Notes: generated by a model not told the origin, from the sequence alone. DNA of 64,000 nucleotides from Anabaena sp051781005 (GCF_051781005.1 NZ_JBPWOA010000002.1:682001-746000), one strand, 5' to 3'; counted from the stretch's first letter, positions 53,184 through 63,020 are shown. Numbers and translations: made by a program.

Positions 53184-53731
53184 TGGGTTTTTGATTTAGG
53201 CTGCTTTTCAACATTTATAGCAGCTTTTGTTTTAGTACAAAGCTTTTTAAGTAAAATTAAATCAGACTTGATTGAGTTTGTGAATACATTAGCAGCTTGT
53301 TGAAGCGTCACTCACCCTATTTCTTCAATAGACAAGAGCGTGAAAATTAAATGTGCGTTTCCTAAAACCCCTGTAGAGACGTTACATGGCTAGGGATTCT
53401 CGGCTCTACATTCTTTTTTGGAGATGTCTAATCAGTAGTAGGGTGGAAATCTTCACTGTCCAAAAATTCAAGCTATTCACAAAAATCTTATCAATAAGAT
53501 TTATTGACATCTTGCGTAGAATAGACAAAATTTACTTTATTTAATCTTTTAACTAAATATTTGTCATACATGATATTCTCTAAGAGCAAGGGCGTAGTAA
53601 TAAATAATCAAACTTGGCAAGAGGTCTAATACAAACTTAACCTTGTTTGGAGAAATCTCTCTGCAAGTCGGATCAGGATACAATTTAATCGAATAAATAT
53701 GCATAAATAAAAGCTTTTACGCCATATTGTT
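53184..53731. other. Intergenic region, 548 bases, with hairpins
   Basis: A hairpin with GCTGC/GCAGC arms (53200-53224) followed by TTTTGTTTT may end the giant kinase transcript. At about 53372-53410 TGTAGAG...CTCTACA followed by TTCTTTTTT is a degenerate copy of the common TGTAGAGACGTT palindrome. No gene is seen. Confidence 0.5.
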
Positions 53732-55156
53732 ATGAATTTTAATTTAGATGATGCCATAAAAATCGCTAATCAAGCTGTTTTAAAAAATTTTTATAGAAAC
53801 TTAACTGACGTTGAAATAATTGTAATTAAAGGAGCTTGGGAACGAGACGAATATGATCAAATTGCAGCTAAAAACCAGTATGCAACAAGTTATATTAGTC
53901 AAGATATTGCTCCCAAGCTTTGGAAACTGCTCACAGATGCCTTAGGCGAAAAAGTCAGAAAAAGTAATTTTAAGGAAGCCCTAAAAAGACATTGGGAAAA
54001 GCAATGTTGGAATAAACAATTTACATCTGAATCTTTTTTATCACAACCCGAATTAATGGCTACTAATGGTAAACAGCACAATGGCCAACTAGAAGAATTA
54101 CCATCTCCAACCTATTTAAATCAAGCTAAACAAGATTTTCCGTCTTCTGAATTGTATGTCGAGCGATTTTCGATTGAATTTCTCTGCCATGAAACTCTGT
54201 TGCAACCAGGCTCCCTAATTCGGCTCAAAGCACCTAAATTAATGGGTAAAACCTCGCTCATGGAAAGGGTATTGGCTAAAGTGACAAGGCAGGGCTATCG
54301 TACAGTTAGTTTAAGTTTAAAGATGGCGGATCGAAAAACTCATCTCACTAATCTGAATAAATTTTTACGCTGGTTTTGCCTCAATCTTAGTCGAGAACTC
54401 AAGCTACCCAATCAGTTAGATGAATGTTGGGATGAAGAAGGCATGGGTGCGAAGGTAAGTTGCACAACTTATTTAGAAGAATACCTCTTGGCGGCTAATG
54501 ACAATCCTCTCGTTCTATACTTAGACGACGTGGATGCACTTTTCCCTTATCCTGAAGTTTACGAAGACTTTTTTGGGTTGTTGCGCTCTTGGTATGAGAA
54601 AGCCAGAAGCCGTGTCAACTGGAAAAAGTTGCGATTAGCGATCGCTCATTCCACTGATGTTTATATCCGCCTGAATATTAATCAATCTCCTTTTAATGTG
54701 GGATTGCCCATTGAACTGCCAGAATTAACTAGAGAGCAGGTGCAGGAATTTGCTCGACAATATGGATTAGCTGGAGACGAATTCTTAATAGACCCTTTAA
54801 TGCAATTGGTAGGTGGTCATCCTTATCTATTGGAACAGGCATTTTCTCATATCAAAAGTTATCCCGATGTTACGCTTGAGCAATTGTTAGCAGAAGCGAT
54901 AACAGATGCAGGTATCTATCGTCATCATTTAAGGGAATATTGGTTGAGTTTGCAACAGGAAACAAAATTAATGGCAGCATTTCAAACGGTGATTTCTTCT
55001 ACCGAGCCAGCGAGATTAGAAACGATATCAGCTTATCAGTTACAGAGTATGGGTTTGGTGAAGTTTGCTGGTAATGAAGTAGAGCCGCGTTGTCAACTGT
55101 ATCGGCGTTATTTTGGTGATGTGATTAGGAATCAGGTAAATGTAAGTCATGGCTAA
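53732..55156 (+). CDS. vMAP-like HTH plus AAA-like (AAA_35) ATPase
   Basis: 474 residues. The N-terminal 90 residues (NLTDVEIIVIKGAWERDEYD, SQDIAPKLWKLLTDALGEKV, NFKEAL) resemble the helix-turn-helix module that opens many cyanobacterial vWA-MoxR-associated (vMAP) proteins. From about residue 140 an AAA-like domain follows: YVERFSIEFLCHETLLQPGS, Walker A KAPKLMGKTSLMERVLAK (about 166-183), Walker B LVLYLDDVDALFPYPEVYED, and NQSPFNVGLPIELPELTREQ, then a winged-helix-like C-terminus. It should bind ATP and act as a signalling switch. The second half of the protein at 59420 is its paralogue. Role inferred; target unknown. Confidence 0.85.
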   Translation: MNFNLDDAIKIANQAVLKNFYRNLTDVEIIVIKGAWERDEYDQIAAKNQYATSYISQDIAPKLWKLLTDALGEKVRKSNFKEALKRHWEKQCWNKQFTSESFLSQPELMATNGKQHNGQLEELPSPTYLNQAKQDFPSSELYVERFSIEFLCHETLLQPGSLIRLKAPKLMGKTSLMERVLAKVTRQGYRTVSLSLKMADRKTHLTNLNKFLRWFCLNLSRELKLPNQLDECWDEEGMGAKVSCTTYLEEYLLAANDNPLVLYLDDVDALFPYPEVYEDFFGLLRSWYEKARSRVNWKKLRLAIAHSTDVYIRLNINQSPFNVGLPIELPELTREQVQEFARQYGLAGDEFLIDPLMQLVGGHPYLLEQAFSHIKSYPDVTLEQLLAEAITDAGIYRHHLREYWLSLQQETKLMAAFQTVISSTEPARLETISAYQLQSMGLVKFAGNEVEPRCQLYRRYFGDVIRNQVNVSHG

Positions 55157-55350
55157 CTATTCAATATTTGAATTCATGACTTTACCCAGTAATCTGTCAA
55201 ATACATCTTGATGGATAAAGAAGAAACGAACTGCGTTGACCTTAGCCTCTCCCAAAGGGAGAAGGAAGATTTATTTACCTGTCAATTACTTCTTGATGTC
55301 CCTTTTATATACTGCTACCTCAACGCACCGACAATCTCCTCTGTTTACTT

Positions 55351-55941
55351 CTAACTTTCTTCAATAAAATATGCCCTCAATTCGTCTCGTAAAATTGCCC
55401 TTGCTTGTGAAATGCGCTTGCAGACATTTTGGTAGGATATATTTTGCTGTTGAGCAATTTCTTGATAGGATAATTCCTGATAAAAATGCATGATAAAAGT
55501 CTCGCGTAGTCTGAGGGGTAAGTTATAAATAGCTTCACGAATTACAATCATTTTCTCCTCTATCTCCAAAGCACTTTCTGATATATAAAAATGAAAACCT
55601 GGGGTTTTTTCCTCTTGTGCAGCATAAACTTCTATATTCTCAACTCTATTCGCACCGCGATTTCGCTCTCGATGAATATCTATACATAGATTGTGAGTCA
55701 GACGCGTCAACCAAGCCTTAAAATTAGTAATTTCCCCTGCGTATTTTTGTAACTTGTCCCACGCTCTGAACATCGCCCGACTCAAAGCTTCCTCAGCATC
55801 ACTAGGGTTGCCATTCATCCACCTGAGACAGCAACGATATAGATAATCTTGATTCTGTCGCCATAAGTGCCAAAAAAATGCACTTATATTTTCAGAGCGA
55901 TCGCCAAAAAATAATCTAGTATTTACTGGATAATTAAACAT
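55351..55941 (-). CDS. ECF-type RNA polymerase sigma factor
   Basis: A 196-residue sigma-70 family factor of the extracytoplasmic-function group. Region 2 is seen in NPSDAEEALSRAMFRAWDKL, NFKAWLTRLTHNLCIDIHRE, and region 4 in LPLRLRETFIMHFYQELSYQ, EIAQQQNISYQNVCKRISQA. Regions 1.1 and 3 are absent. It should direct core polymerase to a small stress or envelope regulon. No anti-sigma gene is adjacent, though a membrane or AAA-type partner could play that part. It is convergent with the HTH-AAA gene. About 55-120 residues carry a longer linker than minimal ECF factors. Confidence 0.93.
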   Translation of the reverse strand: MFNYPVNTRLFFGDRSENISAFFWHLWRQNQDYLYRCCLRWMNGNPSDAEEALSRAMFRAWDKLQKYAGEITNFKAWLTRLTHNLCIDIHRERNRGANRVENIEVYAAQEEKTPGFHFYISESALEIEEKMIVIREAIYNLPLRLRETFIMHFYQELSYQEIAQQQNISYQNVCKRISQARAILRDELRAYFIEES

Positions 55942-56484
55942 AACTTTTATCTTGATAAAACATTCAAAAGTTGATGAATTTAATAAAAGCTACCCTCTCT
56001 CAAACAGTACGAACAATCACTCCTTAACCTAATTGAATATTAGTTAGTTAATGACTTACTTTTTTGGAGATAAAGTTCACATAATTCATATAATACTTGG
56101 GCTTTAAAATCAGTAGTTCAGTTAAATTCAGGATTAATAAAAATTAGTTGAAATTAGCTAATTCAGTTAATTTAGTTAAATTCAGGTATCCGTTTAATGT
56201 AATGCAACGAGCAGTAAGCTGTACTTTTGTGCGATCGCTTTTTTTGTGGAGAGAAGAGCGATCGCACCTTTCCAGTCGCTTTTAGCCATCTTGTCCATCT
56301 CTGCTATACTCAAAACGGCTAGAAATTTGACTTTTTGATAATACAAAGAACAAGTTCAAAGCCTCTCTCCGTTCACCTAAGGTGTACACACAAATCTTAT
56401 AAACTTGCCCGATAACGTTTAGATCCCCCCTAACCCCCCTTAAAAAAAGGGGAAACTAGAATCAAAGTCCCCTTGAGTATTAGC
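55942..56484. other. Intergenic region upstream of the ECF sigma gene, with repeated AT-rich motif
   Basis: Holds the promoter of the sigma gene. At 56117-56186 lies the TTAAATTCAGG motif cluster. At 56229-56266 two HIP1-type GCGATCGC sites lie close together. At about 56427-56452 CCCCCCTTAAAAAAAGGGG forms a small hairpin near the end of the DUF1350 gene. No coding frame is supported. Confidence 0.5.
56117..56186 (+). promoter_or_regulatory. AT-rich repeated motif cluster (TTCAGTTAAATTCAGG), copy 1
   Basis: TTCAGTTAAATTCAGG (56117-56132), then ATTCAGTTAATTTAGTTAAA ending TTCAGG at 56186. The arrangement recurs at 59299-59351, in front of the double-AAA gene, with matching spacers (AATTAG / CAGCTAAT). 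The core also makes the tandem decamer at 43261. It may be a regulator site or a dispersed repeat. Confidence 0.5.
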
Positions 56485-57549
56485 TTACTTAGCTTCTAAA
56501 CGTTGGAATAATTGACTTACAGGAGATTCAAACTCTGTATTTCGTTTTTGTATAGACTCAATCATGGGAATATTATCCTTGAGGTCTGGAAAATTGATAG
56601 CAAAATTGCCCAATTGAATACCTAATGGTCTTAAATGTCCACCTTTTAAATCTTCTTTAAAACCCTCAGGTGGTTTTTTAAAATCATTCTCAAACCACTG
56701 AGCAGTTGATAACGCAAGTTTATCATTTTTGAATGAATTTAACCCCATGAGATTAAATAGATTACCATACTTTATTAAAGCATAAGTTTCCTCTGGGGTC
56801 GGCTTGACATTGAAACCTAAGCTAATAACGATACTTGCGAAAGGTTGGGGGATAGCACTATCAAGACCTGTATTTACAGGAGCTAATAGTAAAGAGGCTT
56901 GATTCTTAATAAAGATGCTACTAATTTCAATATCGTCTTGCAAGTCTTTGAAATTAGCTTCTCGCTTGATGTAATATTTAATTAATCGTTTAGCCTCTTT
57001 ACGCTTTAGTTCTAGATCATTAATCAGAATTAAGAGGTCTGTAAAGATACTCTCAATCTTTCCATCAATTTTTACTTGAGAATCTGTTTTATTTGCTGTT
57101 GTTATAACTATGGAATCAATAAACTTCCGTAGTTTTTCAATATTATGCGAATAGCTAGAATTACCAGGTTTGCCAATGAAAGGTAAGGCACTAAATGCTT
57201 CCAAGAGAGCAATATATTTACAGCCAATACTATGACCTATCCAAGAAAAGTTTTTGTCACTGAGATAGGGTTGATATTCATAGCCCGCAAATATTGCCCT
57301 TCTGACAAGCTCTGGCATTATTTCATACTGTTCTCTGATTAAAAAGCCAGACTCGGCATAATGGTCAAAAGTAAAGTTGAATGGCAAAATAACAATCGTA
57401 TAACCATCGTTAAATAAACGCTGAAGTAGAGAGCGATAGAAAAACATTGGCCAAAATGTGCCAAAGAAAGCCCCACCAATAAATTGAATTACGCCTTGAG
57501 GTTTTGGATGTAGAGCCACCCAGCTATGAGAAACAGGTTGAAATTTCAT
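56485..57549 (-). CDS. DUF1350 family alpha/beta-hydrolase-like protein
   Basis: 354 residues. The N-terminal two thirds match the DUF1350 pattern of cyanobacteria and plastids: SWVALHPKPQGVIQFIGGAF, FGTFWPMFFYRSLLQRLFND, YTIVILPFNFTFDHYAES and a nucleophile-elbow-like FSWIGHSIGCKYIALLEAF (Gly-His-Ser-x-Gly), suggesting an alpha/beta hydrolase fold. A Lys-rich helical insertion (about 155-205) precedes the C-terminal part (DSAIPQPFASIVISLGFNVK). Function of the family is not established. Monocistronic; a HIP1 site lies 30 bases upstream of the start. Confidence 0.85.
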   Translation of the reverse strand: MKFQPVSHSWVALHPKPQGVIQFIGGAFFGTFWPMFFYRSLLQRLFNDGYTIVILPFNFTFDHYAESGFLIREQYEIMPELVRRAIFAGYEYQPYLSDKNFSWIGHSIGCKYIALLEAFSALPFIGKPGNSSYSHNIEKLRKFIDSIVITTANKTDSQVKIDGKIESIFTDLLILINDLELKRKEAKRLIKYYIKREANFKDLQDDIEISSIFIKNQASLLLAPVNTGLDSAIPQPFASIVISLGFNVKPTPEETYALIKYGNLFNLMGLNSFKNDKLALSTAQWFENDFKKPPEGFKEDLKGGHLRPLGIQLGNFAINFPDLKDNIPMIESIQKRNTEFESPVSQLFQRLEAK

Positions 57550-57803
57550 AGTTAAACTTATACCGTTAATATCCTGTAAAAAAGCGATCGCATCCTAAAC
57601 TTAAGATATGCAGTTTTCCAGCCATATCAGTCGCCAAGATGTTTAGAAAAAGGGGCTTGAAAAAGAGGCAAGGGAGCAGGGAGCAGGGGTACAGTTCAGA
57701 TGTGGCAACGCTAGGATTGCTGAATCGAGGAATTAACAACTGGATAAAATTTCTGCCCCTGCTGCCCTCAATCCATCCCAGCGTTATGCAAAGTCATTGA
57801 CAA
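57550..57803. other. Spacer with short repeats
   Basis: Contains one GCGATCGC and a short run of GGGAGCA units (about 57668-57690). No gene is seen. Confidence 0.4.
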
Positions 57804-59042
57804 TTACTGAGCAGAACCTTTAACAGATACTGAGTAAAAGCGATCGCTAGAAAAAGCAAAGTCAGTAGCAGAATTAGGTCCAGAACCATCTCTTGTTTGA
57901 AGCATTGTTCCGCTGAAGTTGCCTGATCCGAGATTATCTGGACCATTCAGAGTGAAAGCAACAGAACCTTGTTTTGGATAGTACAAGCCAACAAAATCTC
58001 CTGCTTTGACTTGAATGGGAGTTGGAAGAGTAAAGGAATTTGCGCCCACAACAGGGGTTTTTAAATCACTTTTACCAACTACAGACCAAGAAGTTCCATT
58101 ACGTCTGTACATAATTAGTTGTACAGGTAAGGTATTTTTTGCCCAAATCTGCCAACTTGTTAAGTCTGCATTGACATTGACTGAATTATTAGTATCAACT
58201 GAGTAGATATCTCTTGCCGTATCCGCAAATTGTCTATCTATGACAGCATTACCCCCTTGAGCAGTGAGAGTCTTTCTAGCATTAGCCAGATAGATGAAAT
58301 TTCCAACTCTGGGAGAGAATTCAAATGGTGCTTGACGTGCAGGTTGTTGTAATGCAGGTGGAAGTAAAGTGTATATTTGTTTGAAATCAGTTGTAACTTT
58401 TTCAGTAGCACCTGAAACTAAGAAACAAGCTGAGTTAGTTTTTTTCTTACCAGTAGCTTGGTCATAGAAAAGTTGTGAAAATGCCTTGATGGTCAAATCA
58501 TCGTTAGGAGAAACGTAGACCAAGAATCCTTTACCATCTAATTCACCAGCCCTTGTTTCTGCATCTTTGACATTATCAAAGAAATCAACTTCAGTGTTGT
58601 TAATTTTCAGAGGGCATTCAGCAGCAGGTGATCCAGCTACCACACTGTATATTCTGCCGTCACGAGGAGCATTAATAGTGAACAGTGTGTTAGTCCCAGG
58701 AATTACAGCAGTTGATGCTTGGAAATCAAACCAACCTTCTGTAAAAGAACCATTAGTTCCGTTTTTCCGGCGACCTTCTGCGAGGACTTTTTTATAAACT
58801 GCGGGAAAATCTTGTAAATTTTGAGGCAGAGCAGCACTGAGGTCAGGATTGGGGATAGCTACATCATATTTTAACTGTTGATATATCTGCACTCCTTGTT
58901 TCTGTTGTTCTGGAGTGAGGTAAAAAGTAGTTATTCCACGAGATGTTGGTTGAGGAATTTGTTGAGCTAAAGCGGGACTAACTCCGCCTAGACAAATAAT
59001 AAAACTAAGGATAGCAGCCAAAAAGGAAGTTAACTTTTTCAT
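57804..59042 (-). CDS. Secreted protein of unknown family
   Basis: 412 residues with a clear signal peptide (MKKLTSFLAAILSFIICLGG, then VSPALAQQ as the cleavage region). The mature part is rich in Thr, Asn and Asp, with a C-terminal beta-sandwich-like section (VGNFIYLANARKTLTAQGGN, WQIWAKNTLPVQLIMYRRNG, TPIQVKAGDFVGLYYPKQGS). I do not recognise the family. It should reside in the periplasm, outer membrane or medium. It is divergent from the double-AAA gene with a 377-base spacer. Two conserved-looking Cys (in AECPLKI and SACFLVSG) could form a disulphide. Confidence 0.75.
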   Translation of the reverse strand: MKKLTSFLAAILSFIICLGGVSPALAQQIPQPTSRGITTFYLTPEQQKQGVQIYQQLKYDVAIPNPDLSAALPQNLQDFPAVYKKVLAEGRRKNGTNGSFTEGWFDFQASTAVIPGTNTLFTINAPRDGRIYSVVAGSPAAECPLKINNTEVDFFDNVKDAETRAGELDGKGFLVYVSPNDDLTIKAFSQLFYDQATGKKKTNSACFLVSGATEKVTTDFKQIYTLLPPALQQPARQAPFEFSPRVGNFIYLANARKTLTAQGGNAVIDRQFADTARDIYSVDTNNSVNVNADLTSWQIWAKNTLPVQLIMYRRNGTSWSVVGKSDLKTPVVGANSFTLPTPIQVKAGDFVGLYYPKQGSVAFTLNGPDNLGSGNFSGTMLQTRDGSGPNSATDFAFSSDRFYSVSVKGSAQ

Positions 59043-59419
59043 GAATGATTCGGAATGTTTTCTGTTTCTGAATTTACGTAAGTGGACAGAATTAATTACA
59101 CAATGTCATTGTGAAAGCAGCGTATCCCTTCGGGACACTATAGCTAACGCTACACTCCGCGAACGTGTTGATAGCCTTAGGCTTCAGCAATTACAAGGGT
59201 GGAAATTGCTTTGCTTCGCTGGCAATGACTATAAGTATTTTTGTCCGTCTACTTATGTAATTGGGTGTTTAAATAATATCTAGCTGGTTAATTCAATAAT
59301 TCAGTTCAATTTAGGACTTAAAAAAATCAGCTAATTTTAGTTAAATTCAGGCATTAAAAAACCTAGAACCATGTGACAATTAACACTGATGCAGGTTTTA
59401 ACCGTCTAAACGAATTCTA
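59043..59419. other. Divergent promoter region with repeats
   Basis: Includes a GGACAGAATTAATTACA half-element (59084), dispersed-repeat sequence at about 59120-59180 (TATCCCTTCGGGACACTATA), and the AT-rich motif cluster at 59299-59351, 68 bases before the double-AAA start codon. No gene is supported. Confidence 0.5.
59299..59351 (+). promoter_or_regulatory. AT-rich repeated motif cluster, copy 2
   Basis: ATTCAGTTCAATTTAGG (59299-59315), then AATCAGCTAATTTTAGTTAA ending ATTCAGG at 59351. The same order of blocks occurs at 56117-56186. It lies close upstream of the double-AAA gene, where a promoter or operator would be expected. Confidence 0.5.
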
Positions 59420-61669
59420 ATGTTTACCAAACTCAACGCTACCTATCAACCAGGTGGTAGTCTGCCACCTGATGCCCCTACTTATGTAGTGCGACAGGCT
59501 GACTCTGAACTTTACGAAGGGTTATTAGCTGGTGATTATTGCTATGTTCTCAACGCTAGACAGATGGGGAAATCTAGCTTACGAGTACGGACAATGGACA
59601 AGTTACGAGCTACGGGTATTAACTGTGCAGAAATTGAATTAAGCGGTATTGGTAGCCAGCAAATTACTGCACCCCAATGGTATGGGGGAATTATTCAGGA
59701 ATTAGCGAGTGGTTTTAAGCTACAAATAAATCGGCGTAGTTGGTTAAGAGAACATGATGATCTTTCTCCTATTCAGTGCTTAAATCAATTTATCGAAACG
59801 GTATTACTGGCGCAAATTCAGGAAAATATTGTCATCTTTATAGATGAAATTGATAACGTGTTGGGTTTGAAGTTTTCTACTGATGAATTTTTTGCCCTGA
59901 TTCGCCACTGCTATGAAAGTCGAGCTATCAAGCCAGCTTATAGGCGATTGTCATTTGCCTTATTGGGGGTAGCTACGCCTTCAGATTTGATTCAGGATAA
60001 ACACTATTCTACGCCATTTAATATCGGTAGAGCCATTGAACTACAAGGGTTTAAACTCCAAAACAGCAAACCTTTAGCCAACGGATTAATAGGAAAAATT
60101 AGCAACCCGGAAGCAGTCTTAAAAGAGGTTTTAGATTGGACTAACGGACAACCTTTTCTGACTCAGAAACTGTGTTGGCTAATTGTAAATTACTGCAATA
60201 ACAGCACAGAATTTTGTTCTTCTCAAGAGGGCAAAGAATCGCAGTGGGTGGAGAAAATTGTAGAGAATCAAATTATTAAAAATTGGGAAAGTCAGGACGA
60301 ACCAGAACATTTAAGGACAATTCGCGATCGCTTACTTCGCAACACTCCCAGAAGCCAACAATTATTACAGCTATATCAGCAGATTATACAAGAAGGAAAA
60401 ATCCTTGCTCACAACTCCCCTGAGTACCTAGAATTGCGGTTGTCGGGACTTGTCGCCCAACATCAAGGAATTTTAACAGTTAAGAACCCAATCTATGCAA
60501 AAGTCTTTAATTTGGATTGGGTAAATCAAAATCTGACAATACAAACCTCTAATTCAGAGTTTAACAAGCTCAAAGACATCTCTACAAGCGTCTTTGTATC
60601 CCATATTAGCCCCTATAGTCCTGTATCTATAGAAAATATGGACAACTCCCTCAATTCTCCCTGTTATCCAAATGGCGCAGTTCCCCTCAATTCTCCTTTT
60701 TACATAGAACGAACTGTGGTGGAAACGCAAGTTTATGAAGAAATTAGAAAACCTGGAGCTTTAGTCAGAATTAAAGCCCCTAGAGAGATGGGAAAAACAT
60801 CTTTACTACTGAGAACCTTGGATTATGCCACTCACCAAGGCTACCGCACTGTTAGCTTAAATCTAGAACAAATAGATGATGTAATTTTGAACGATTTGAA
60901 TCGTTTTTTGCGCTGGCTATGTGCCAATGTTACTCGTCAACTTCAGTTAGAACCAAAATTAGAAGATTATTGGGATGAAGATATCGGTAGCAAAATTAGT
61001 TGCTCTCTTTATTTTCGCAATCATCTCTTAAAGCAAATTGATACCCCTCTAGTTTTAGCGGTGGATGAAGTCAACTATATTTTTGAACATCCTCAAGTAG
61101 CAAAGGATGTTTTACCACTCTTTCGTTCATGGTATGAAGAAGCTAAGAGACAACCAATTTGGCAAAAGTTACGGTTAATTATTGTTCATTCAACTGAAAT
61201 TTATGTCCCTCTTCAGTTAAAACAATCACCATTTAATGTAGGATTACCAATAGAGTTAAGTAGTTTCAATCTAGAACAGGTACAGCAGTTAGCTCAACTT
61301 TACGGACTCAACTGGACTGACTACCAGGAAGCTAGAGAACTGATGGCAATGGTGGAAGGACATCCAGCCTTGACACATACGGCTATTTATCATCTGAGTC
61401 GAGGGGATATTAGCTTTGCTCAATTCCTCGATACAGCAGCTACATCGACTGGAATTTATTCCTCTCATTTGCAGCGTCATCAAGCAACATTGCAAGAACA
61501 ACCTGAATTAGCAAAAGCGTTAGATAGTATTATCAATTCTCAACAACCAATATCATTAGATTCCCTCATGACTTATAAATTAAGTAGTATGGGGCTGATT
61601 AAACAGTTAAAAGATAAAGTGATCCCAAGCTGTGAATTATATCGGAAATTATTTTATATCCAGAAATAG
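59420..61669 (+). CDS. Protein with two AAA-like (AAA_35) ATPase domains
   Basis: 749 residues. Domain 1 (about 1-370) opens TYQPGGSLPPDAPTYVVRQA, with Walker A-like LNARQMGKSSLRVRTM (43-58), Walker B IVIFIDEIDNVLGLKF and the tail YAKVFNLDWVNQN. It is closely related to the last domain of the giant kinase at 47376. Domain 2 (about 410-749) has FYIERTVVETQVYEEIRKPG, Walker A KAPREMGKTSLLLRTL (about 452-467), Walker B LVLAVDEVNYIFEHPQVAKD and NQSPFNVGLPIEL-like KQSPFNVGLPIELSSF, and is closely related to the protein at 53732. Such proteins are common in filamentous cyanobacteria and probably serve as NTP-dependent signalling scaffolds. Both ATP sites look intact. Confidence 0.88.
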   Translation: MFTKLNATYQPGGSLPPDAPTYVVRQADSELYEGLLAGDYCYVLNARQMGKSSLRVRTMDKLRATGINCAEIELSGIGSQQITAPQWYGGIIQELASGFKLQINRRSWLREHDDLSPIQCLNQFIETVLLAQIQENIVIFIDEIDNVLGLKFSTDEFFALIRHCYESRAIKPAYRRLSFALLGVATPSDLIQDKHYSTPFNIGRAIELQGFKLQNSKPLANGLIGKISNPEAVLKEVLDWTNGQPFLTQKLCWLIVNYCNNSTEFCSSQEGKESQWVEKIVENQIIKNWESQDEPEHLRTIRDRLLRNTPRSQQLLQLYQQIIQEGKILAHNSPEYLELRLSGLVAQHQGILTVKNPIYAKVFNLDWVNQNLTIQTSNSEFNKLKDISTSVFVSHISPYSPVSIENMDNSLNSPCYPNGAVPLNSPFYIERTVVETQVYEEIRKPGALVRIKAPREMGKTSLLLRTLDYATHQGYRTVSLNLEQIDDVILNDLNRFLRWLCANVTRQLQLEPKLEDYWDEDIGSKISCSLYFRNHLLKQIDTPLVLAVDEVNYIFEHPQVAKDVLPLFRSWYEEAKRQPIWQKLRLIIVHSTEIYVPLQLKQSPFNVGLPIELSSFNLEQVQQLAQLYGLNWTDYQEARELMAMVEGHPALTHTAIYHLSRGDISFAQFLDTAATSTGIYSSHLQRHQATLQEQPELAKALDSIINSQQPISLDSLMTYKLSSMGLIKQLKDKVIPSCELYRKLFYIQK

Positions 61670-61856
61670 CAAACAGGAGCATTCCATCGTTAATCATTGT
61701 ATTGGATATTGGAGTGCCTTGCACTCCCGTCAGGGATACACTATCGCACTGAAAGCAGTGTTGGAGGTCAAATACCTTGAGAATTTTTGCACCCCCTGGA
61801 TACAGTTGTCATCGCTTTTAATCACTCACGAGTGCATAGCCAAGCAACAGAAAACC

Positions 61857-62950
61857 ATGACCAAATATGTAGCTGCAATTGACCAAGGAACGACCAGCAC
61901 CCGCTTCATTATCTTTGACAAGCAGGGTAAAATTGTTGGCTATGCACAAAAAGAACATCAGCAGATTTATCCCCAGCCAGGTTGGGTAGAACACGACCCC
62001 AAGGAAATTTGGTCATGTACTCAAACTGTAATTAAAGATGCTTTAGAGCAAAGTAATATTACTGTTGCAGAGATTACAGCCGTTGGCATTACCAATCAGC
62101 GGGAAACCATAGTAGTCTGGGATAAAAAAACAGGCGAACCCTACTACAATGCCATTGTTTGGCAAGATACCAGATAGGTGATCAACAAGCAGCATTAATT
62201 GGACAAACTTGTTTTCAGGTGGGTGAAGCCAAAAATACCTATGGTACAGGTTGCTTTATGCTGCTGAATACAGGCCAGCAAAAGGTGATTTCCCAGCATG
62301 GTTTACTGACAACGGTAGCTTACAAGTTGGGTGATGCTCCGGCGGTTTATGCTTTGGAGGGGAGTATAGCTATTGCAGGTGCTTTAGTTCAATGGTTGCG
62401 TGACAACTTGGGATTAATTCAAAGCAGTGCAGAGGTAGAAACTTTAGCCAGCACAGTTACAAATAACGGTGGTGTTTATTTTGTCCCTGCTTTTTCTGGA
62501 TTATTTGCTCCCTATTGGCGCAATGATGCTAGAGGTGCGATCGTGGGGATGACTAGCTACACAAATAAAGGTCATATTGCCCGTGCGGTGTTGGAAGCTA
62601 CAGCATGGCAGACTCGTGAAGTTTTAGATGCGATGAGAGAAGACGCGCAGGTAAATTTAACTGCTTTGAAGGTAGATGGTGGGATGGTTTATAACAATCT
62701 GCTGATGCAATTTCAAAGTGATGTGTTAGGTGTGCCAGTGATTCGTCCGCAGGTAGCAGAAACTACAGCTTTAGGGGCAGCTTATGCTGCTGGGTTGGCG
62801 ACTGGTTTTTGGTGTAGTTTGGAGGAGTTATCTAATAATTGGCTTTTGGATCAGACTTGGGAAGCAAAGATGGATGTTGTGGAGAGGGAAGATTGTTATC
62901 GGTTGTGGAAGAAGGCTGTTAGTAAGACTTTTGATTGGGTGGAGGTGTAA
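61857..62950 (+). pseudogene. glpK: Glycerol kinase gene with an internal deletion and frameshift
   Basis: The first fragment (61857-62177, 106 residues: MTKYVAAIDQGTTSTRFIIF ... TNQRETIVVWDKKTGEPYYN ... VWQDTR) is the ATPase/FGGY N-terminus. At once after WQDTR the sequence jumps, in another frame, to IGDQQAALIGQTCFQVGEAK and NTYGTGCFMLLNTG, continuing to DWVEV at 62950. In intact GlpK (about 500 residues) some 150 residues lie between these points, including the substrate-binding part. The deletion of roughly 450-460 bases also breaks the frame. The remaining parts look well conserved, so loss is recent or an assembly error is possible. Confidence 0.9.
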
Positions 62951-63020
62951 ACGTAACTTTCCAACCCACATTACCGCACACGAAAGCGTATGTCAAAGAT
63001 GCTAATTTTGGAACAATCTA

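Noticed and set aside
53899..54081. A minus-strand frame inside the HTH-AAA gene
   Set aside because: It is fully contained in a well-supported gene and has no recognisable features.
59041..59283. An 80-codon plus-strand frame after the secreted-protein gene start
   Set aside because: It begins within the start codon region of the divergent gene and runs through dispersed-repeat sequence.
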